Positions 8,825-18,495 are shown, counted from the stretch's first letter. The stretch is DNA of 64,000 nucleotides from Chitinolyticbacter meiyuanensis (GCF_008033135.1 NZ_CP041335.1:3973925-4037924), one strand, 5' to 3'. Numbers and translations are program-made. Notes: generated from the sequence alone by a model not told the origin.

Positions 8825-10795
8825 GTGCAGATCCCCATCCAGACCGTCGCCCCGGCGTTGATCAGCGAGGCCGAAGCCCTCGCCATCCGTGGCGTGCGCG
8901 TGCTGTCGCTGATCCCGCCGATGACGCAGCTCAATACGCCCTACCCATCCACCGCCTACCTCACCGGCTTTCTGCGCAAGCAGGGCGTGCCCGCCTTCCA
9001 GGCGGACCTGGCGTTGGAACTGGTGCTGGCGCTGTTGTCACGCACTGGCCTTGCCCGATTGCTCGACCAGTGCGCCGGACTGCCGAAGCGCCAGCGCTCG
9101 CCGGCGGTGAAGGCCTTTCTCGCCCAGTACGAGCGCTATGCGGCAACCATCACGCCCACCATCGCCTTCCTGCAGGGGCGTGATCCGACCATGGCGCATC
9201 GCATCGCATCGCGCAGCTTCCTGCCCGAGGGGCCGCGCTTTGCCTCGCTCGATGCCTATGTCGATCCGGACGATCCGTATGGCGGCGATCCTTTGGCCTG
9301 GGCCTTTGGCGCACTGGGGCTGCAGGACCGCGCCCGGCATCTCGCCACGCTGTACTTGAACGACCTGGCCGACGTGCTGCGCGATGCGGTCGACCCGCGC
9401 TTTGAATTCGTGCGCTACGCTGAATCGCTGGCGCAGAGCCAGCCCACCTTCGAGCCGCTGGCCGAAGCGCTGGCCGCGCCGGCCAACCTGGTCGACACCA
9501 CCCTGGCCGAGCTGGCGCTCACCGCCGTCGCCACCCACCAGCCAGACCTGGTGCTGCTGTCCGCACCGTTCCCCGGCAATGTCTACGCGGCATTCCGCAT
9601 CGCCCAGACCATCAAGGCCGCGCAGCCGCAGATCCGCATTGCGCTGGGCGGCGGCTTCGTCAATACCGAGCTGCGCGAGCTCAAAGAGCCGCGCGTGTTC
9701 GATTACTTCGACTTCGTCACGCTCGATTCGGGCGAGCGCCCCTTGCTGGCGCTGCTGGCCAATCTGGCCGGGTCACGGCCGGTGGACCAACTGGTGCGCT
9801 GCTACATGCGCAGCGACGATGGCGCGGTGCGCTACCTCAACCACCCCGAGCCCGATGTGCCGTTCGAGGATTGGGGGGCGCCCACCTGGGATGGCCTGCC
9901 GCAGGATCGCTACCTGTCGCTGCTCGACATGCTCAACCCGATGCACCGGCTATGGAGCGACGGCCGCTGGAACAAGCTGACCATCGCCCACGGCTGCTAC
10001 TGGAAGAAATGCAGCTTCTGCGATGTGAGCCTCGACTACATCGCGCGCTACGAAACCGCCTCGGCCAAGGTGCTGGTCGACCGCATCGAAGCGGTCATCG
10101 CTGAAACCGGCCAGACCGGCTTTCACTTCGTCGACGAGGCTGCGCCGCCGAAGATGCTGCGTGCGCTGGCCGAGGAATTGCTAGCGCGCGGCGTGGCGAT
10201 CTCGTGGTGGGGCAATATCCGCTTCGAGAAATCGTTCACGCCCGAGCTGTGCCAGCTCTTGGCCGACAGTGGCTGCATCGCCGTCTCCGGCGGGCTGGAG
10301 GTTGCCTCGGACCGGCTGCTCAAGCTGATGAAAAAGGGCGTGTCGGTCGATCAGGTGGCGCGGGTAACGCACGGCTTCACCCAGGCCGGCATCCTGGTCC
10401 ATGCCTATTTGATGTATGGCTTCCCGACCCAGACGGTGCAGGACACGGTGGATGCGCTCGAATACGTGCGCCAGCTGTTCGCTGCCGGCTGCATCCAATC
10501 CGGCTTCTTCCATCGCTTCGCCTGTACCGTGCACTCGCCGGTCGGCCTCAACCCCGAGGAATACGGCGTGACACTGGAACCGCTGCCAGCAATCAGCTTC
10601 GCCACCAATGATGTCGGCTTTCACGACCCGACCGACGCCGACCACGACGCGCTGGGCCGGGCGCTGAACAAGGCGCTGTACAACTACATGCACGGCATTG
10701 CGCTGGACGACGACGTGCGTGGCTGGTTCGAAGGCCGTGTGCCACGCAGCACGGTACGGGCCGATTTCATCGACAACGCCCTCTCCGGGCAGTGA
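8825..10795 (+). CDS. B12-binding-domain radical SAM protein
   Basis: A 656-residue protein. Residues 1-350 contain a cobalamin-binding-like Rossmann region (LSLIPPMTQLNTPYPSTAYL and later PDLVLLSAPFPGN, ALGGGFVNTELRE). A radical SAM core follows. Its cluster motif is C391-x4-C396-x2-C399 (CYWKKCSFC) rather than the common Cx3Cx2C. The core continues with FVDEAAPPKML and SGGLEVASDRLL. Such enzymes use a 4Fe-4S cluster, SAM and often cobalamin for methylation or rearrangement; the substrate is unknown. The start is GTG at 8825, backed by AGGAG five bases upstream. It is cotranscribed with a small membrane protein. Confidence 0.88.
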   Translation: MQIPIQTVAPALISEAEALAIRGVRVLSLIPPMTQLNTPYPSTAYLTGFLRKQGVPAFQADLALELVLALLSRTGLARLLDQCAGLPKRQRSPAVKAFLAQYERYAATITPTIAFLQGRDPTMAHRIASRSFLPEGPRFASLDAYVDPDDPYGGDPLAWAFGALGLQDRARHLATLYLNDLADVLRDAVDPRFEFVRYAESLAQSQPTFEPLAEALAAPANLVDTTLAELALTAVATHQPDLVLLSAPFPGNVYAAFRIAQTIKAAQPQIRIALGGGFVNTELRELKEPRVFDYFDFVTLDSGERPLLALLANLAGSRPVDQLVRCYMRSDDGAVRYLNHPEPDVPFEDWGAPTWDGLPQDRYLSLLDMLNPMHRLWSDGRWNKLTIAHGCYWKKCSFCDVSLDYIARYETASAKVLVDRIEAVIAETGQTGFHFVDEAAPPKMLRALAEELLARGVAISWWGNIRFEKSFTPELCQLLADSGCIAVSGGLEVASDRLLKLMKKGVSVDQVARVTHGFTQAGILVHAYLMYGFPTQTVQDTVDALEYVRQLFAAGCIQSGFFHRFACTVHSPVGLNPEEYGVTLEPLPAISFATNDVGFHDPTDADHDALGRALNKALYNYMHGIALDDDVRGWFEGRVPRSTVRADFIDNALSGQ

Positions 10796-10805
10796 GGTCA
10801 AGCCG

Positions 10806-11234
10806 ATGCAGACGCCTGATTCGATCAACCGTTATGTCTGGATTGCCGCCGCCGGCTATTTCGTGATCTCCATTGCGCTGAGCGGGGCGCTCACGCTGCT
10901 GGGCCTGCGCAGCAATGTGAGCCTGCACGCCGCGACCAGCCTTGCCGCCAGCATGCTGGCGGCCTGGCGCTTTGTGGTGGAGCGACAGCGCCTGCCGGAA
11001 AAGCCGGAAAAGCACCAGTTTGCGCTGCGCACCGCCACATTGATCGCTGTGGTTTCGCTGATCCTCATCGCCGTCATTGCCCTGGCTTTCGATATCCCGG
11101 GCCTTACCGATACCGGCATGTTCCTGATCATCATGCTGGGCGTCGTCGCCGTGCTGAGCTTCATCACCTACTGGATCCTGCGTTGGTCATTCGGCTGGTT
11201 TGCCAGCCAGCAGCGCAACGCGCGTCGACGCTGA
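10806..11234 (+). CDS. Small membrane protein (ABZJ_00895-like)
   Basis: A 142-residue protein with hydrophobic segments at about 12-34, 40-55, 76-96 and 102-125. The segment between the second and third helices (RFVVERQRLPEKPEKHQFALR) resembles a small family named after Acinetobacter ABZJ_00895. It begins eleven bases after the radical SAM gene, so the two form an operon and it may help anchor or export that enzyme's product. Function is unknown. Confidence 0.7.
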   Translation: MQTPDSINRYVWIAAAGYFVISIALSGALTLLGLRSNVSLHAATSLAASMLAAWRFVVERQRLPEKPEKHQFALRTATLIAVVSLILIAVIALAFDIPGLTDTGMFLIIMLGVVAVLSFITYWILRWSFGWFASQQRNARRR

Positions 11235-11609
11235 CGCCAGCCAAGCGCGCAGATCAGGCAGCACGACGTCGCCACTATTCACCAGCGCCCGACGCTGGCG
11301 GTGGCCATTTGCGAACAACAAAACAACGCCTCGCTACGCCCTCACGCCGCAACCGGCTAGCGCCATCCATCCGATCAGCCCACTCTGGAATGCGGTTTTT
11401 CGTGCCGGGCTGATCTGGATCAAGCGCATTTTCGCGCTACCGCCCCCAAGCAAAATATTTGCCCAAATTAAATGAGCGTTTTCGCGGCATTCCGGCGAAA
11501 TCGCTTTCAGATCACGCTATGCGACTTGGGTAAATTTTCCGGCTTTTTATCGCCGCAGACCCGGTCGTAGGCTGTGTTCATTCGCCCATTCCCATCCCAG
11601 GAGCCCGCA
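11235..11609. other. Intergenic region with the leader of the WWN-repeat gene
   Basis: This 375-base gap holds no supportable gene. The last 150 bases are AT-richer (11455-11550) and probably contain the promoter of the next gene, whose ATG at 11610 follows CAGGAG. No operator or RNA structure stood out. Confidence 0.4.
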
Positions 11610-12416
11610 ATGAACACCCGCCTCCCCTCCACCCGGCCCATCGTGCTGGCCTTTGCCCTGTCGCTCTTCGGGCTGGCGCCATTGCAGGCGGTGGCCTCCA
11701 CCGCCAGCGACCTGCGCTACCTCGTCAACCGCCCCAGCGCCGACGCGGCACGCGAGCTGCAGCAGCGCGGCTATCAAGATGTCTATGTCGAACAAAGCAG
11801 CGAGCGGAACTGGCACAACTGGTGGAACGCCGATGCGCAGGATTGCCTGGTTGCCTCGGAACAGAACGGCCGCTATGTGGCGTTCCAGCCCACGCTGGCA
11901 GGCGATTGCACCAGCCACCTGGAGAGCGCCAGCAGCAGCAAGGCTGGCCTGGTGGTCGCGGCCGGTGCAGCGGCCTTGATCGGCGCCATCGCGATCGCCA
12001 ACCACAACAAACACAAGCAGCAAAAGGAGGAGCACCAGCGCGACGAGCAATACCAGCGCGGTTACGACGATGGGCTGGCTGGTCGCTACGGTCACAACGA
12101 CGATCACACGGACGAATACCGTAACGGTTTCAACGACGGCCTGCGCGAACGCAACGACAGCGGCTATGCACGCCGCGATGGTCATGGCAGCCACCGGGGC
12201 CATTTCGTCGATGTGTCCGACCTTGCGGGCGCCCGCGCCGCTTCGGGCGAATCGGCGCTGCAGGATCGCGGCTTCTACAACATCGATGGCCAGAAGGGCT
12301 GGCATCGCAGCTACACCAGCTGGTGGAATCCATCGGCACGGGAGTGCGTGCAGGTGGTCACCCGCAACGGCCGCTACGACCAGGTGAACGTGGTCTCGCC
12401 AGGCGCCTGCGGCTGA
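11610..12416 (+). CDS. Secreted or membrane-anchored protein with duplicated WWN domains
   Basis: A 268-residue protein I cannot assign to a family. It has a signal peptide (about 1-30), then two copies of a roughly 66-residue unit (32-100 and 201-267). Each has SDL, a helix ending in QxRGY/F, the core WWN (71-73 and 238-240), a cysteine, GRY and a final cysteine. Between them lie a small-residue hydrophobic stretch (112-130) and a charged region with two GYDDGL/GFNDGL motifs (151-156, 173-178). The pattern suggests an envelope protein with a disulphide in each repeat. The ATG at 11610 is preceded by CAGGAG. Confidence 0.75.
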   Translation: MNTRLPSTRPIVLAFALSLFGLAPLQAVASTASDLRYLVNRPSADAARELQQRGYQDVYVEQSSERNWHNWWNADAQDCLVASEQNGRYVAFQPTLAGDCTSHLESASSSKAGLVVAAGAAALIGAIAIANHNKHKQQKEEHQRDEQYQRGYDDGLAGRYGHNDDHTDEYRNGFNDGLRERNDSGYARRDGHGSHRGHFVDVSDLAGARAASGESALQDRGFYNIDGQKGWHRSYTSWWNPSARECVQVVTRNGRYDQVNVVSPGACG

Positions 12417-12447
12417 GCCGCGCCCAATCCACCAGGAGCAGATCATC

Positions 12448-13185
12448 ATGAAACAGCCCGTTGTTCTCGTCGGCATCGTCTTGCTGGCAAGCAGCCTGAA
12501 CAGCTTTGCCCTTTCCGGCAGCTTGCCTGCAGAGCGCAGCACGACCGAGCCTGTCCATTTCGCGAAGGGCGCGACCTCCACAGTGCTGAAAGGCAAGATC
12601 ACCGGCTCGGCGATCCAGGATTACCGGGTCGGCGCCCGTGCCGGACAACAGCTCACCGTGGCACTCTCGGCCAACGCCTCGGTCAATTTCAACATCCTGC
12701 CTCCCGGCAGCGACGGCTCCGCGCTCTACAACAGCGCGCTAAGCGGCGAATCGCGCCACACGCTGGTCCTGCCGCAAGACGGCGACTACCTCATCCGGGT
12801 CTACCAGCTCGGCAATCGCAAGCACAGCGGCCAGATCAGCCCGTTCCGGCTCACGCTCGCCCTTCCCGCCCAGCAGGCTGGCGACGCGCCACTACCCAGC
12901 CGCTACAGCGCGTCCGGCCGGCTCGAATGCGCGGTCCGGCCCACACCGCTCGATGAGCGCTGCGATTTCCGGGTCGTGCGCGGTGAACGGCAAGCCGAGC
13001 TGTGGGTGGCAAAACCCGGTGGGGTCGACCCGGCGCGCTACCGGGAACTGACCTTTGCCCGCGACCGTGTCACCACGCCGGATGGCAGCGCGGTCCAGGC
13101 CCAGCGCATCAGCGACAACTGGAAGGTCAGCGTGGGCGAGCGCGAACACTACTTCATCCCCGACGCCACGCTGTTCGGTGGCTGA
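12448..13185 (+). CDS. Exported protein with PliG/PPC-like beta-sandwich domain
   Basis: A 245-residue protein with a signal peptide (about 1-21). Residues 35-138 carry the pattern FAKGATSTVLKGKITG, DYRVGARAGQQLTV, NFNILPPGSDG and DGDYLIRVYQLG, which is shared by the periplasmic inhibitor of g-type lysozyme (PliG) and pre-peptidase C-terminal domains. The remaining hundred residues are an additional unknown domain, so it is longer than PliG (about 130 residues). A role as lysozyme inhibitor is possible but unproven. It begins 31 bases after the WWN-repeat gene and is probably cotranscribed. Confidence 0.7.
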   Translation: MKQPVVLVGIVLLASSLNSFALSGSLPAERSTTEPVHFAKGATSTVLKGKITGSAIQDYRVGARAGQQLTVALSANASVNFNILPPGSDGSALYNSALSGESRHTLVLPQDGDYLIRVYQLGNRKHSGQISPFRLTLALPAQQAGDAPLPSRYSASGRLECAVRPTPLDERCDFRVVRGERQAELWVAKPGGVDPARYRELTFARDRVTTPDGSAVQAQRISDNWKVSVGEREHYFIPDATLFGG

Positions 13186-13286
13186 GCATGGTGCTCCGGC
13201 CACGGCAGCGGCTTCGTGCCATGCCAGCGCCGTGCAGTGCCGAGCCGGTATAGTGGCTTTACCACGCCCGCCTCGACCGTTTCGCC

Positions 13287-14288
13287 ATGTCCACCGCCCG
13301 CCAGCCCCAGCTCGATCTGATCCGCGCCCTCGCCACCTTCGCCGTGATCTGGCTGCATGTGTCCGCCAATGTGGTGATCTACCGGCCAGATGCCGCCAGC
13401 AGCGCGTGGTGGACCGCCAATGCGGCCGATGCACTGGTGCGCTGGTGCGTGCCACTGTTCGTGATGCTGAGCGGTGCGCTACTCCTGCCCGGCGCCGCGC
13501 AGATGATGGCCGCCGACTTCTACCGCAAGCGCCTGCCGCGGCTGCTGTGGCCGTTGCTGGGCTGGACGGCGTTCTACCTGGCGTTGCGCGCCGGCACCGA
13601 GCCGCGCTTCACTTGGGCTCAGGGCTGGCGCGACGTGGTCAAGGGCATGCCCTATTACCACCTGTGGTACCTCTACATGACGCTGGGGCTGTACCTCGCG
13701 GCACCGTTCATTGCGCGGGTGACGGCACCGGCCGAGCTGCGCCTCTTGATGGTATTGGGGCTCGCGATTGCAGCGATCGAATCGCTGATCGGTAGCGGCC
13801 AAGCCAGTGTCCTGACCCGCTTCGTGCCCTATATCGGCTACTTCGTCGCCGGCCACTATCTGGCGACATGCACCTGGCGGCCAGCATCTGGCCGGCTGCT
13901 GTTGCTGGCACTGGCGTGCGGTGCGCTGATCGCGCTGACCACCGGCCTGCTGCTGCCCACGCTGGGGCCGCGTGCCTGGCAACTGATGTATGCGTACCCG
14001 GGCCCGCTGGTCATCGCGATGTCGCTGGCGCTGTGGCTGGCACTGCTGCAATGCAGCCCCGATGGCTGGGCCGCCAGCCGCCCGGTCCAGGCCATTGCGC
14101 GCTGGTCGCTCGGCATCTATGCGATCCACCCGTTGTGGCTGCTGATCCTGGGCCGGTTCGGCCTGCATGGCTTGAGCTACCACCCGGCCCTGGCAATTAC
14201 GCTGACCACTGTCGCGGCCTTCGCCCTCTCCGCCGCTTCGGCCGCGCTGCTGGCACGGTTGCCGCTGCTGCGGCGGCTGGTGGCGTAG
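13287..14288 (+). CDS. Acyltransferase family 3 membrane protein (WecH/OafA-like)
   Basis: A 333-residue protein with about ten transmembrane segments. It begins with the family hallmark QLDLIRALATFAVIWLHVSAN, containing the conserved Arg and His of acyltransferase-3 enzymes, and continues with CVPLFVMLSGALLL and FYRKRLPRLLWPL. Such enzymes transfer O-acetyl or similar groups to surface polysaccharides or lipids. No SGNH extension is present. It sits eight bases before a methyltransferase gene and may form an operon with it. Confidence 0.88.
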   Translation: MSTARQPQLDLIRALATFAVIWLHVSANVVIYRPDAASSAWWTANAADALVRWCVPLFVMLSGALLLPGAAQMMAADFYRKRLPRLLWPLLGWTAFYLALRAGTEPRFTWAQGWRDVVKGMPYYHLWYLYMTLGLYLAAPFIARVTAPAELRLLMVLGLAIAAIESLIGSGQASVLTRFVPYIGYFVAGHYLATCTWRPASGRLLLLALACGALIALTTGLLLPTLGPRAWQLMYAYPGPLVIAMSLALWLALLQCSPDGWAASRPVQAIARWSLGIYAIHPLWLLILGRFGLHGLSYHPALAITLTTVAAFALSAASAALLARLPLLRRLVA

Positions 14289-14295
14289 CGCTCCC

Positions 14296-14742
14296 ATGCT
14301 GGCGCGAGCGCTGTTCGCCTTTCTCGCCCTGCCCGGCATGGTGGCCTTTGCCGTGCCGCTGTTCTGGCTAGCGCGGGGCGGCCATACCGTACTGCTTCAT
14401 CCGCTCGGACTCATGCCGCTGCTCGTTGGTAGCATCGGGTTGCTGTGGTGCGTGCGCGATTTCTACGTTGCCGGGCGTGGCACGCTGGCGCCCTGGTCGC
14501 CCCCACGGCAGCTGGTAGTGATCGGCCTCTATCGCTACAGCCGCAACCCCATGTACCTGTCGGTACTGCTGATCGTGCTGGGCTGGAGTGCCTTGAGCGG
14601 CGTAGCCGCACTTGCACTCTATGCCGCGGCACTGGCGGTGTCCTTCCAATTGCGGGTGGTTTACGGCGAGGAACCATGGCTGGCACGCGCACACGGCCAA
14701 GCCTGGCGGGACTACAGCAGTCGGGTACGGCGTTGGCGCTAG
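14296..14742 (+). CDS. Isoprenylcysteine/phospholipid methyltransferase-family membrane protein
   Basis: A 148-residue protein with three to four membrane helices. The family signature is visible: VVIGLYRYSRNPMYLSVLL near residue 75, a second motif YGEEPWLARAHG, and a C-terminal YSSRVRRW. Such enzymes use SAM to methylate lipids or prenylated substrates; bacterial members are mostly uncharacterised. It follows the acyltransferase by eight bases, so both could act on an envelope lipid. Confidence 0.85.
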   Translation: MLARALFAFLALPGMVAFAVPLFWLARGGHTVLLHPLGLMPLLVGSIGLLWCVRDFYVAGRGTLAPWSPPRQLVVIGLYRYSRNPMYLSVLLIVLGWSALSGVAALALYAAALAVSFQLRVVYGEEPWLARAHGQAWRDYSSRVRRWR

Positions 14743-14857
14743 GCAATTTCACACTCCCGCCAACGACGCGGAATTTCAGAAAATAATTTTCTTGATCGCC
14801 GTTACCCGGTCGGCCTATCATCGTTTTCTTACAGAAACGACGTGCAGCACAGTCCTG

Positions 14858-16120
14858 ATGGAAAACCATTTTCAGCAACATCGCATCGATGCCAACGGCA
14901 AGGGACTGGGCCGATTCCCGGCGGACGCGACGCTAGGCGAGGTAGCCAGCCTGCGCTGGAACGTGCTGGCCGAGGAGGTGAGCCTGCCGACGGCGGTGCT
15001 GCGTGAAAGCCGCATCGAGCACAACCTGCGCTGGATGCGCGATTTCATCACCCGCTACGGCGTGAAGCTGGCGCCGCACGGCAAGACGACGATGAGCCCG
15101 GCGCTGTTCCATCGCCAGCTGGAACACGGCGCCTGGGGCATCACGCTGGCAACGGCACCGCAAGTGCAGGCCGCATACCGCCACGGCATCCGCCGGGTGC
15201 TGCTGGCCAACCAGCTGGTGGGCCGCGCCAATATGACCATCATCGACACGCTGCAGCGCGATCCCGGTTTCGCGTTCTGGTGCTGCGTCGATTCGGTCGC
15301 CAATATCGCCGCGCTCGGTGCGCATTTCGCCGCAGCCGGGCAACGGCTCAACGTGCTGCTGGAGCTGGGCGTGGCCGGTGGCCGCACCGGTGCCCGCGAC
15401 GAGGCGGCCGAAGCGGCGCTGATCGCCGAGATCGCCCGCTGGCCAGCGCTACGGCTCTGCGGCATCGAGCTCTACGAAGGCGTGCTGAAGGACGAGGCCG
15501 CGATCCGCGCACTGCTGCGCCGCGCCGCCACCCGACTGCAGGCGTTGAGCGCCGCCGGTGCGCTGCAGACGGAACGCGTGGTGCTCACCGGCGCCGGCTC
15601 CGCCTGGTTCGACGTGGTCGCCGAGGAATGGAGCGGCCTCACGCTGGCACAACCGCTCGACATCGTGCTGCGCCCTGGTTGCTACCTGACCCACGACGTC
15701 GGCATCTACCAAGCGGCGCAACAACGCATCGAGGCCAACAACCCGGTGGCACAGGCAATGAACGCCAGCCTGCTGCCGGCGCTGCAGCTGTGGGCCTACG
15801 TGCAATCGCTGCCGGAGCCGGGCGTGGCCATCATCGGCCTCGGCAAGCGCGATGCGGCGTTCGATGCCGGGCTACCGCAGCCGGCGCTGCACCATCGCCC
15901 GGGCGAATCCGCACCGCGCGCCGCGCCGGCCGGCTGGGCGCTGACCCGCATGATGGACCAGCACGCCTTCATGCAGGTGGCGCCGAACAGCGATGTGGCA
16001 GTCGGCGATCTCGTCGCCTTCGAGATCTCCCACCCCTGCCTCACCTTCGACAAATGGCGACAGCTGGCCCTCGTCGATGAGCACTACACGGTGACCGGCC
16101 TCGTCGAAACCTTTTTCTGA
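14858..16120 (+). CDS. DSD1-type PLP enzyme (D-serine deaminase/D-threonine aldolase family)
   Basis: A 420-residue fold-III PLP protein. The N-terminal alanine-racemase-like barrel has the Schiff-base lysine K76 in KLAPHGKTTMSP. The C-terminal domain has the zinc ligands H392 and C394 in HPCLTFDKW, as in eukaryotic-type D-serine dehydratase. It should act on free D-amino acids such as D-serine or D-threonine. The operon also encodes a D-aminoacylase and RidA, which deals with the enamine released by such deaminases. The ATG at 14858 has no clear ribosome site but fits the domain start. Upstream is the probable operon promoter. Confidence 0.88.
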   Translation: MENHFQQHRIDANGKGLGRFPADATLGEVASLRWNVLAEEVSLPTAVLRESRIEHNLRWMRDFITRYGVKLAPHGKTTMSPALFHRQLEHGAWGITLATAPQVQAAYRHGIRRVLLANQLVGRANMTIIDTLQRDPGFAFWCCVDSVANIAALGAHFAAAGQRLNVLLELGVAGGRTGARDEAAEAALIAEIARWPALRLCGIELYEGVLKDEAAIRALLRRAATRLQALSAAGALQTERVVLTGAGSAWFDVVAEEWSGLTLAQPLDIVLRPGCYLTHDVGIYQAAQQRIEANNPVAQAMNASLLPALQLWAYVQSLPEPGVAIIGLGKRDAAFDAGLPQPALHHRPGESAPRAAPAGWALTRMMDQHAFMQVAPNSDVAVGDLVAFEISHPCLTFDKWRQLALVDEHYTVTGLVETFF

Positions 16121-16135
16121 CCGCGTGATGCGCCC

Positions 16136-16993
16136 ATGAGCACCGACATCGTCTATCACATCCGCGCCAGCCGCGAACGCCTGTCCGTCACCGAGCAGAA
16201 GGTGGCCGACGCGGTCCTGGCCGACATCGATTTCGCCGCGCAGGCCAATATCAACGAGCTGGCCGAGCGCGCCGGCGTCAGCATCGCCACCATCTCGCGC
16301 TTCGCCCGCTCGGTCGATTGCAGCGACATCCGCGAGCTCAAGCACAAGCTCACCCGTGCCTGCGCCGTCGGCGAGCGCTTCCTTGCACCGCGGCTCGAGG
16401 AGAGCGCGTTCTACGGCCGCATCGTCGCCGATGTCGAGGCCACGCTGCACGACCATCTCAGCCGCTTTGCCGAAGCCGATTTCCAGGCCGCCGCCGCGAT
16501 GATCGCCAGTGCGCGCATGGTCTACGTGCTCGGTATGGGCGGCGCCTCGACCATGCTGGCAGACGAGTTGCAGTTCCGCCTTGCCCGACTCGGCCAACCG
16601 GTGGCGAGCTATCACGACGCCGTGTTCGGCCGGATGGTTGCTGCCACGCTGACCCCGGAACACACGCTGATGATGCTCTCCACCACCGGCGTCACCCCCG
16701 AGCTCTTGGCCGCAGCCGAGATCGCGCAAGGCTACGGCGCGCGCATCGTCGCACTGACCCGCGCCGAATCGCCGCTGGCACGGCTCGCCAGCGTGGTGAT
16801 CCCGCTGTCGCTGGAGGAGACCGATTTCATCTTCAAGCCGTCCGCCTCGCGCTACGCCATGCTGCTGGCGATCGACATCCTCGCCACCGAGCTCGCGCTG
16901 GCGCGCAAGCCGGAAAGCCAGGAGCTGCTGCGCCGGGTGAAGCTGGCACTCGATCACTATCGCGGTGGCGACCGGCTGCCGCTGGGCGATTGA
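16136..16993 (+). CDS. MurR/RpiR-family transcriptional regulator
   Basis: A 285-residue regulator with an N-terminal helix-turn-helix domain (about 1-78; INELAERAGVSIATISRFARS) and a sugar-isomerase (SIS) domain (about 115-260; MVYVLGMGGASTMLADELQFRL and MLSTTGVTPELL). SIS domains sense phosphosugars or related metabolites. It lies second in the D-amino-acid operon, so it most likely controls it and may respond to the KdgK-linked metabolite. Confidence 0.92.
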   Translation: MSTDIVYHIRASRERLSVTEQKVADAVLADIDFAAQANINELAERAGVSIATISRFARSVDCSDIRELKHKLTRACAVGERFLAPRLEESAFYGRIVADVEATLHDHLSRFAEADFQAAAAMIASARMVYVLGMGGASTMLADELQFRLARLGQPVASYHDAVFGRMVAATLTPEHTLMMLSTTGVTPELLAAAEIAQGYGARIVALTRAESPLARLASVVIPLSLEETDFIFKPSASRYAMLLAIDILATELALARKPESQELLRRVKLALDHYRGGDRLPLGD

Positions 16994-16995
16994 GC

Positions 16996-18495
16996 ATGGC
17001 ACCGCATTACGATTGGCTGATCCGCCACGCCACGCTGCACGACGGCAGCGGCGCGGCGCCGGTGATCGCAACGCTGGCCGTCGCCGACGGCCACATCGCC
17101 GCCATCGCTCGCGACGACGAGCTCGATGCCGCCACCGTAGTTCATGAGATCGATGCCACCGGCCTGGTGCTCGCGCCCGGCTTCATCGACGTGCACACGC
17201 ACGACGACACCAACGTGATCCGCCAGCCGGAGATGCTGCCCAAGCTATCGCAGGGCATCACCACCGTCATCGTCGGCAACTGCGGCATCAGCGCAAGCCC
17301 GGTGCGGCTCAAGGGCGAGCCGCCCGATCCGATGAATTTGCTCGGCAATGCCGGGCATTTCATCTACCCGCGCTTTGCCGACTACCGTGCCGCCGTCGAT
17401 GCCGCACAGCCCGCCGTCAACGTGGCGGCGCTGGTGGGCCACACCGCGCTGCGGCAAAACCAGATGGACAGGCTGGATCGGGTCGCCACTGCCAGCGAGA
17501 TCGCTGCGATGCGCGCCGAGCTTGCCGATGCACTCGAACATGGCGCGCTGGGGCTGTCGACCGGCCTTGCCTATGCCTCGGCGATCGGCGCCAGTACCGA
17601 AGAAGTGAAGCAGCTCGCTGCCGAGCTCGATGCCCACGGCGCGCTCTACACCACCCACCTGCGCACCGAGTTCGACGGCATCGTCGATGCGATCACCGAG
17701 GCAATCGACATCGGCACCCATGCGCGCGCGCCGGTCATCGTGTCGCACCTGAAATGTGCCGGCGCCGGCAACTGGGGCCGCAGCACCGAGGTACTAGGCA
17801 CGCTGGACGCCGCCGCCGCGCATCATCCGGTGGGCTGCGATTGCTACCCCTATGCCGCCAGCTCGTCGACGCTGGATCTCAAGCAGGTCACCGCCGATTT
17901 TGCGATCACCATCACCTGGAGCACGCCGCATCCGGAGATGGCCGGACGCGATCTGGCCGACATCGCCGCCGACTGGGGCATGCCGCTGCCAGAGACGGCG
18001 GCGCGGCTGCAGCCGGCCGGCGCGGTCTATCACGGCATGGATGAAACCGATGTGCGCCGCATCCTGGCACACCCGCTGACCATGGTCGGCTCCGATGGAC
18101 TGCCCAACGATCCATTGCCGCATCCACGACTGTGGGGCGCCTTCCCCCGCGTGCTCGGCCACTACAGCCGCGATGCCGGGCTGCTTCCGCTCGCCACTGC
18201 CATCCACAAGATGACCGGGCTGTCGGCACGGCGCTTCGGCCTCGCCGGCCGCGGGCTGCTGCGGGTCGGCCATTGGGCCGACCTCACGCTGTTCGATCCG
18301 GCCACCGTGCGTGACAACGCCAGTTTTACCGCCCCCGTCGCTGCAGCGTCGGGCATCCTCGGCGTGTGGGTGAACGGTGCACTCGCCTACCATCAAGGTA
18401 AGCCGACCGACACACGCAGCGGCCGCTTCCTGCCGCGCGAAACCGACCTGCGCGCCACGTTCAACCTTCAACCCCAGGAAGACCATCATGAGTGA
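16996..18495 (+). CDS. N-acyl-D-amino-acid deacylase (D-aminoacylase)
   Basis: A 499-residue amidohydrolase (EC 3.5.1.81 type). It hydrolyses N-acyl-D-amino acids to free D-amino acids and a fatty acid or acetate. Ligands match those known for the Alcaligenes D-aminoacylase: H67 and H69 in DVHTHDD, C96 in VGNCGIS, H221 in TTHLR and H251 in SHLK, with the later Asp in MVGSDGLP. It begins two bases after the regulator and its stop overlaps the RidA start by eight bases. It feeds D-amino acids to the DSD1-type enzyme of the same operon. Confidence 0.92.
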   Translation: MAPHYDWLIRHATLHDGSGAAPVIATLAVADGHIAAIARDDELDAATVVHEIDATGLVLAPGFIDVHTHDDTNVIRQPEMLPKLSQGITTVIVGNCGISASPVRLKGEPPDPMNLLGNAGHFIYPRFADYRAAVDAAQPAVNVAALVGHTALRQNQMDRLDRVATASEIAAMRAELADALEHGALGLSTGLAYASAIGASTEEVKQLAAELDAHGALYTTHLRTEFDGIVDAITEAIDIGTHARAPVIVSHLKCAGAGNWGRSTEVLGTLDAAAAHHPVGCDCYPYAASSSTLDLKQVTADFAITITWSTPHPEMAGRDLADIAADWGMPLPETAARLQPAGAVYHGMDETDVRRILAHPLTMVGSDGLPNDPLPHPRLWGAFPRVLGHYSRDAGLLPLATAIHKMTGLSARRFGLAGRGLLRVGHWADLTLFDPATVRDNASFTAPVAAASGILGVWVNGALAYHQGKPTDTRSGRFLPRETDLRATFNLQPQEDHHE

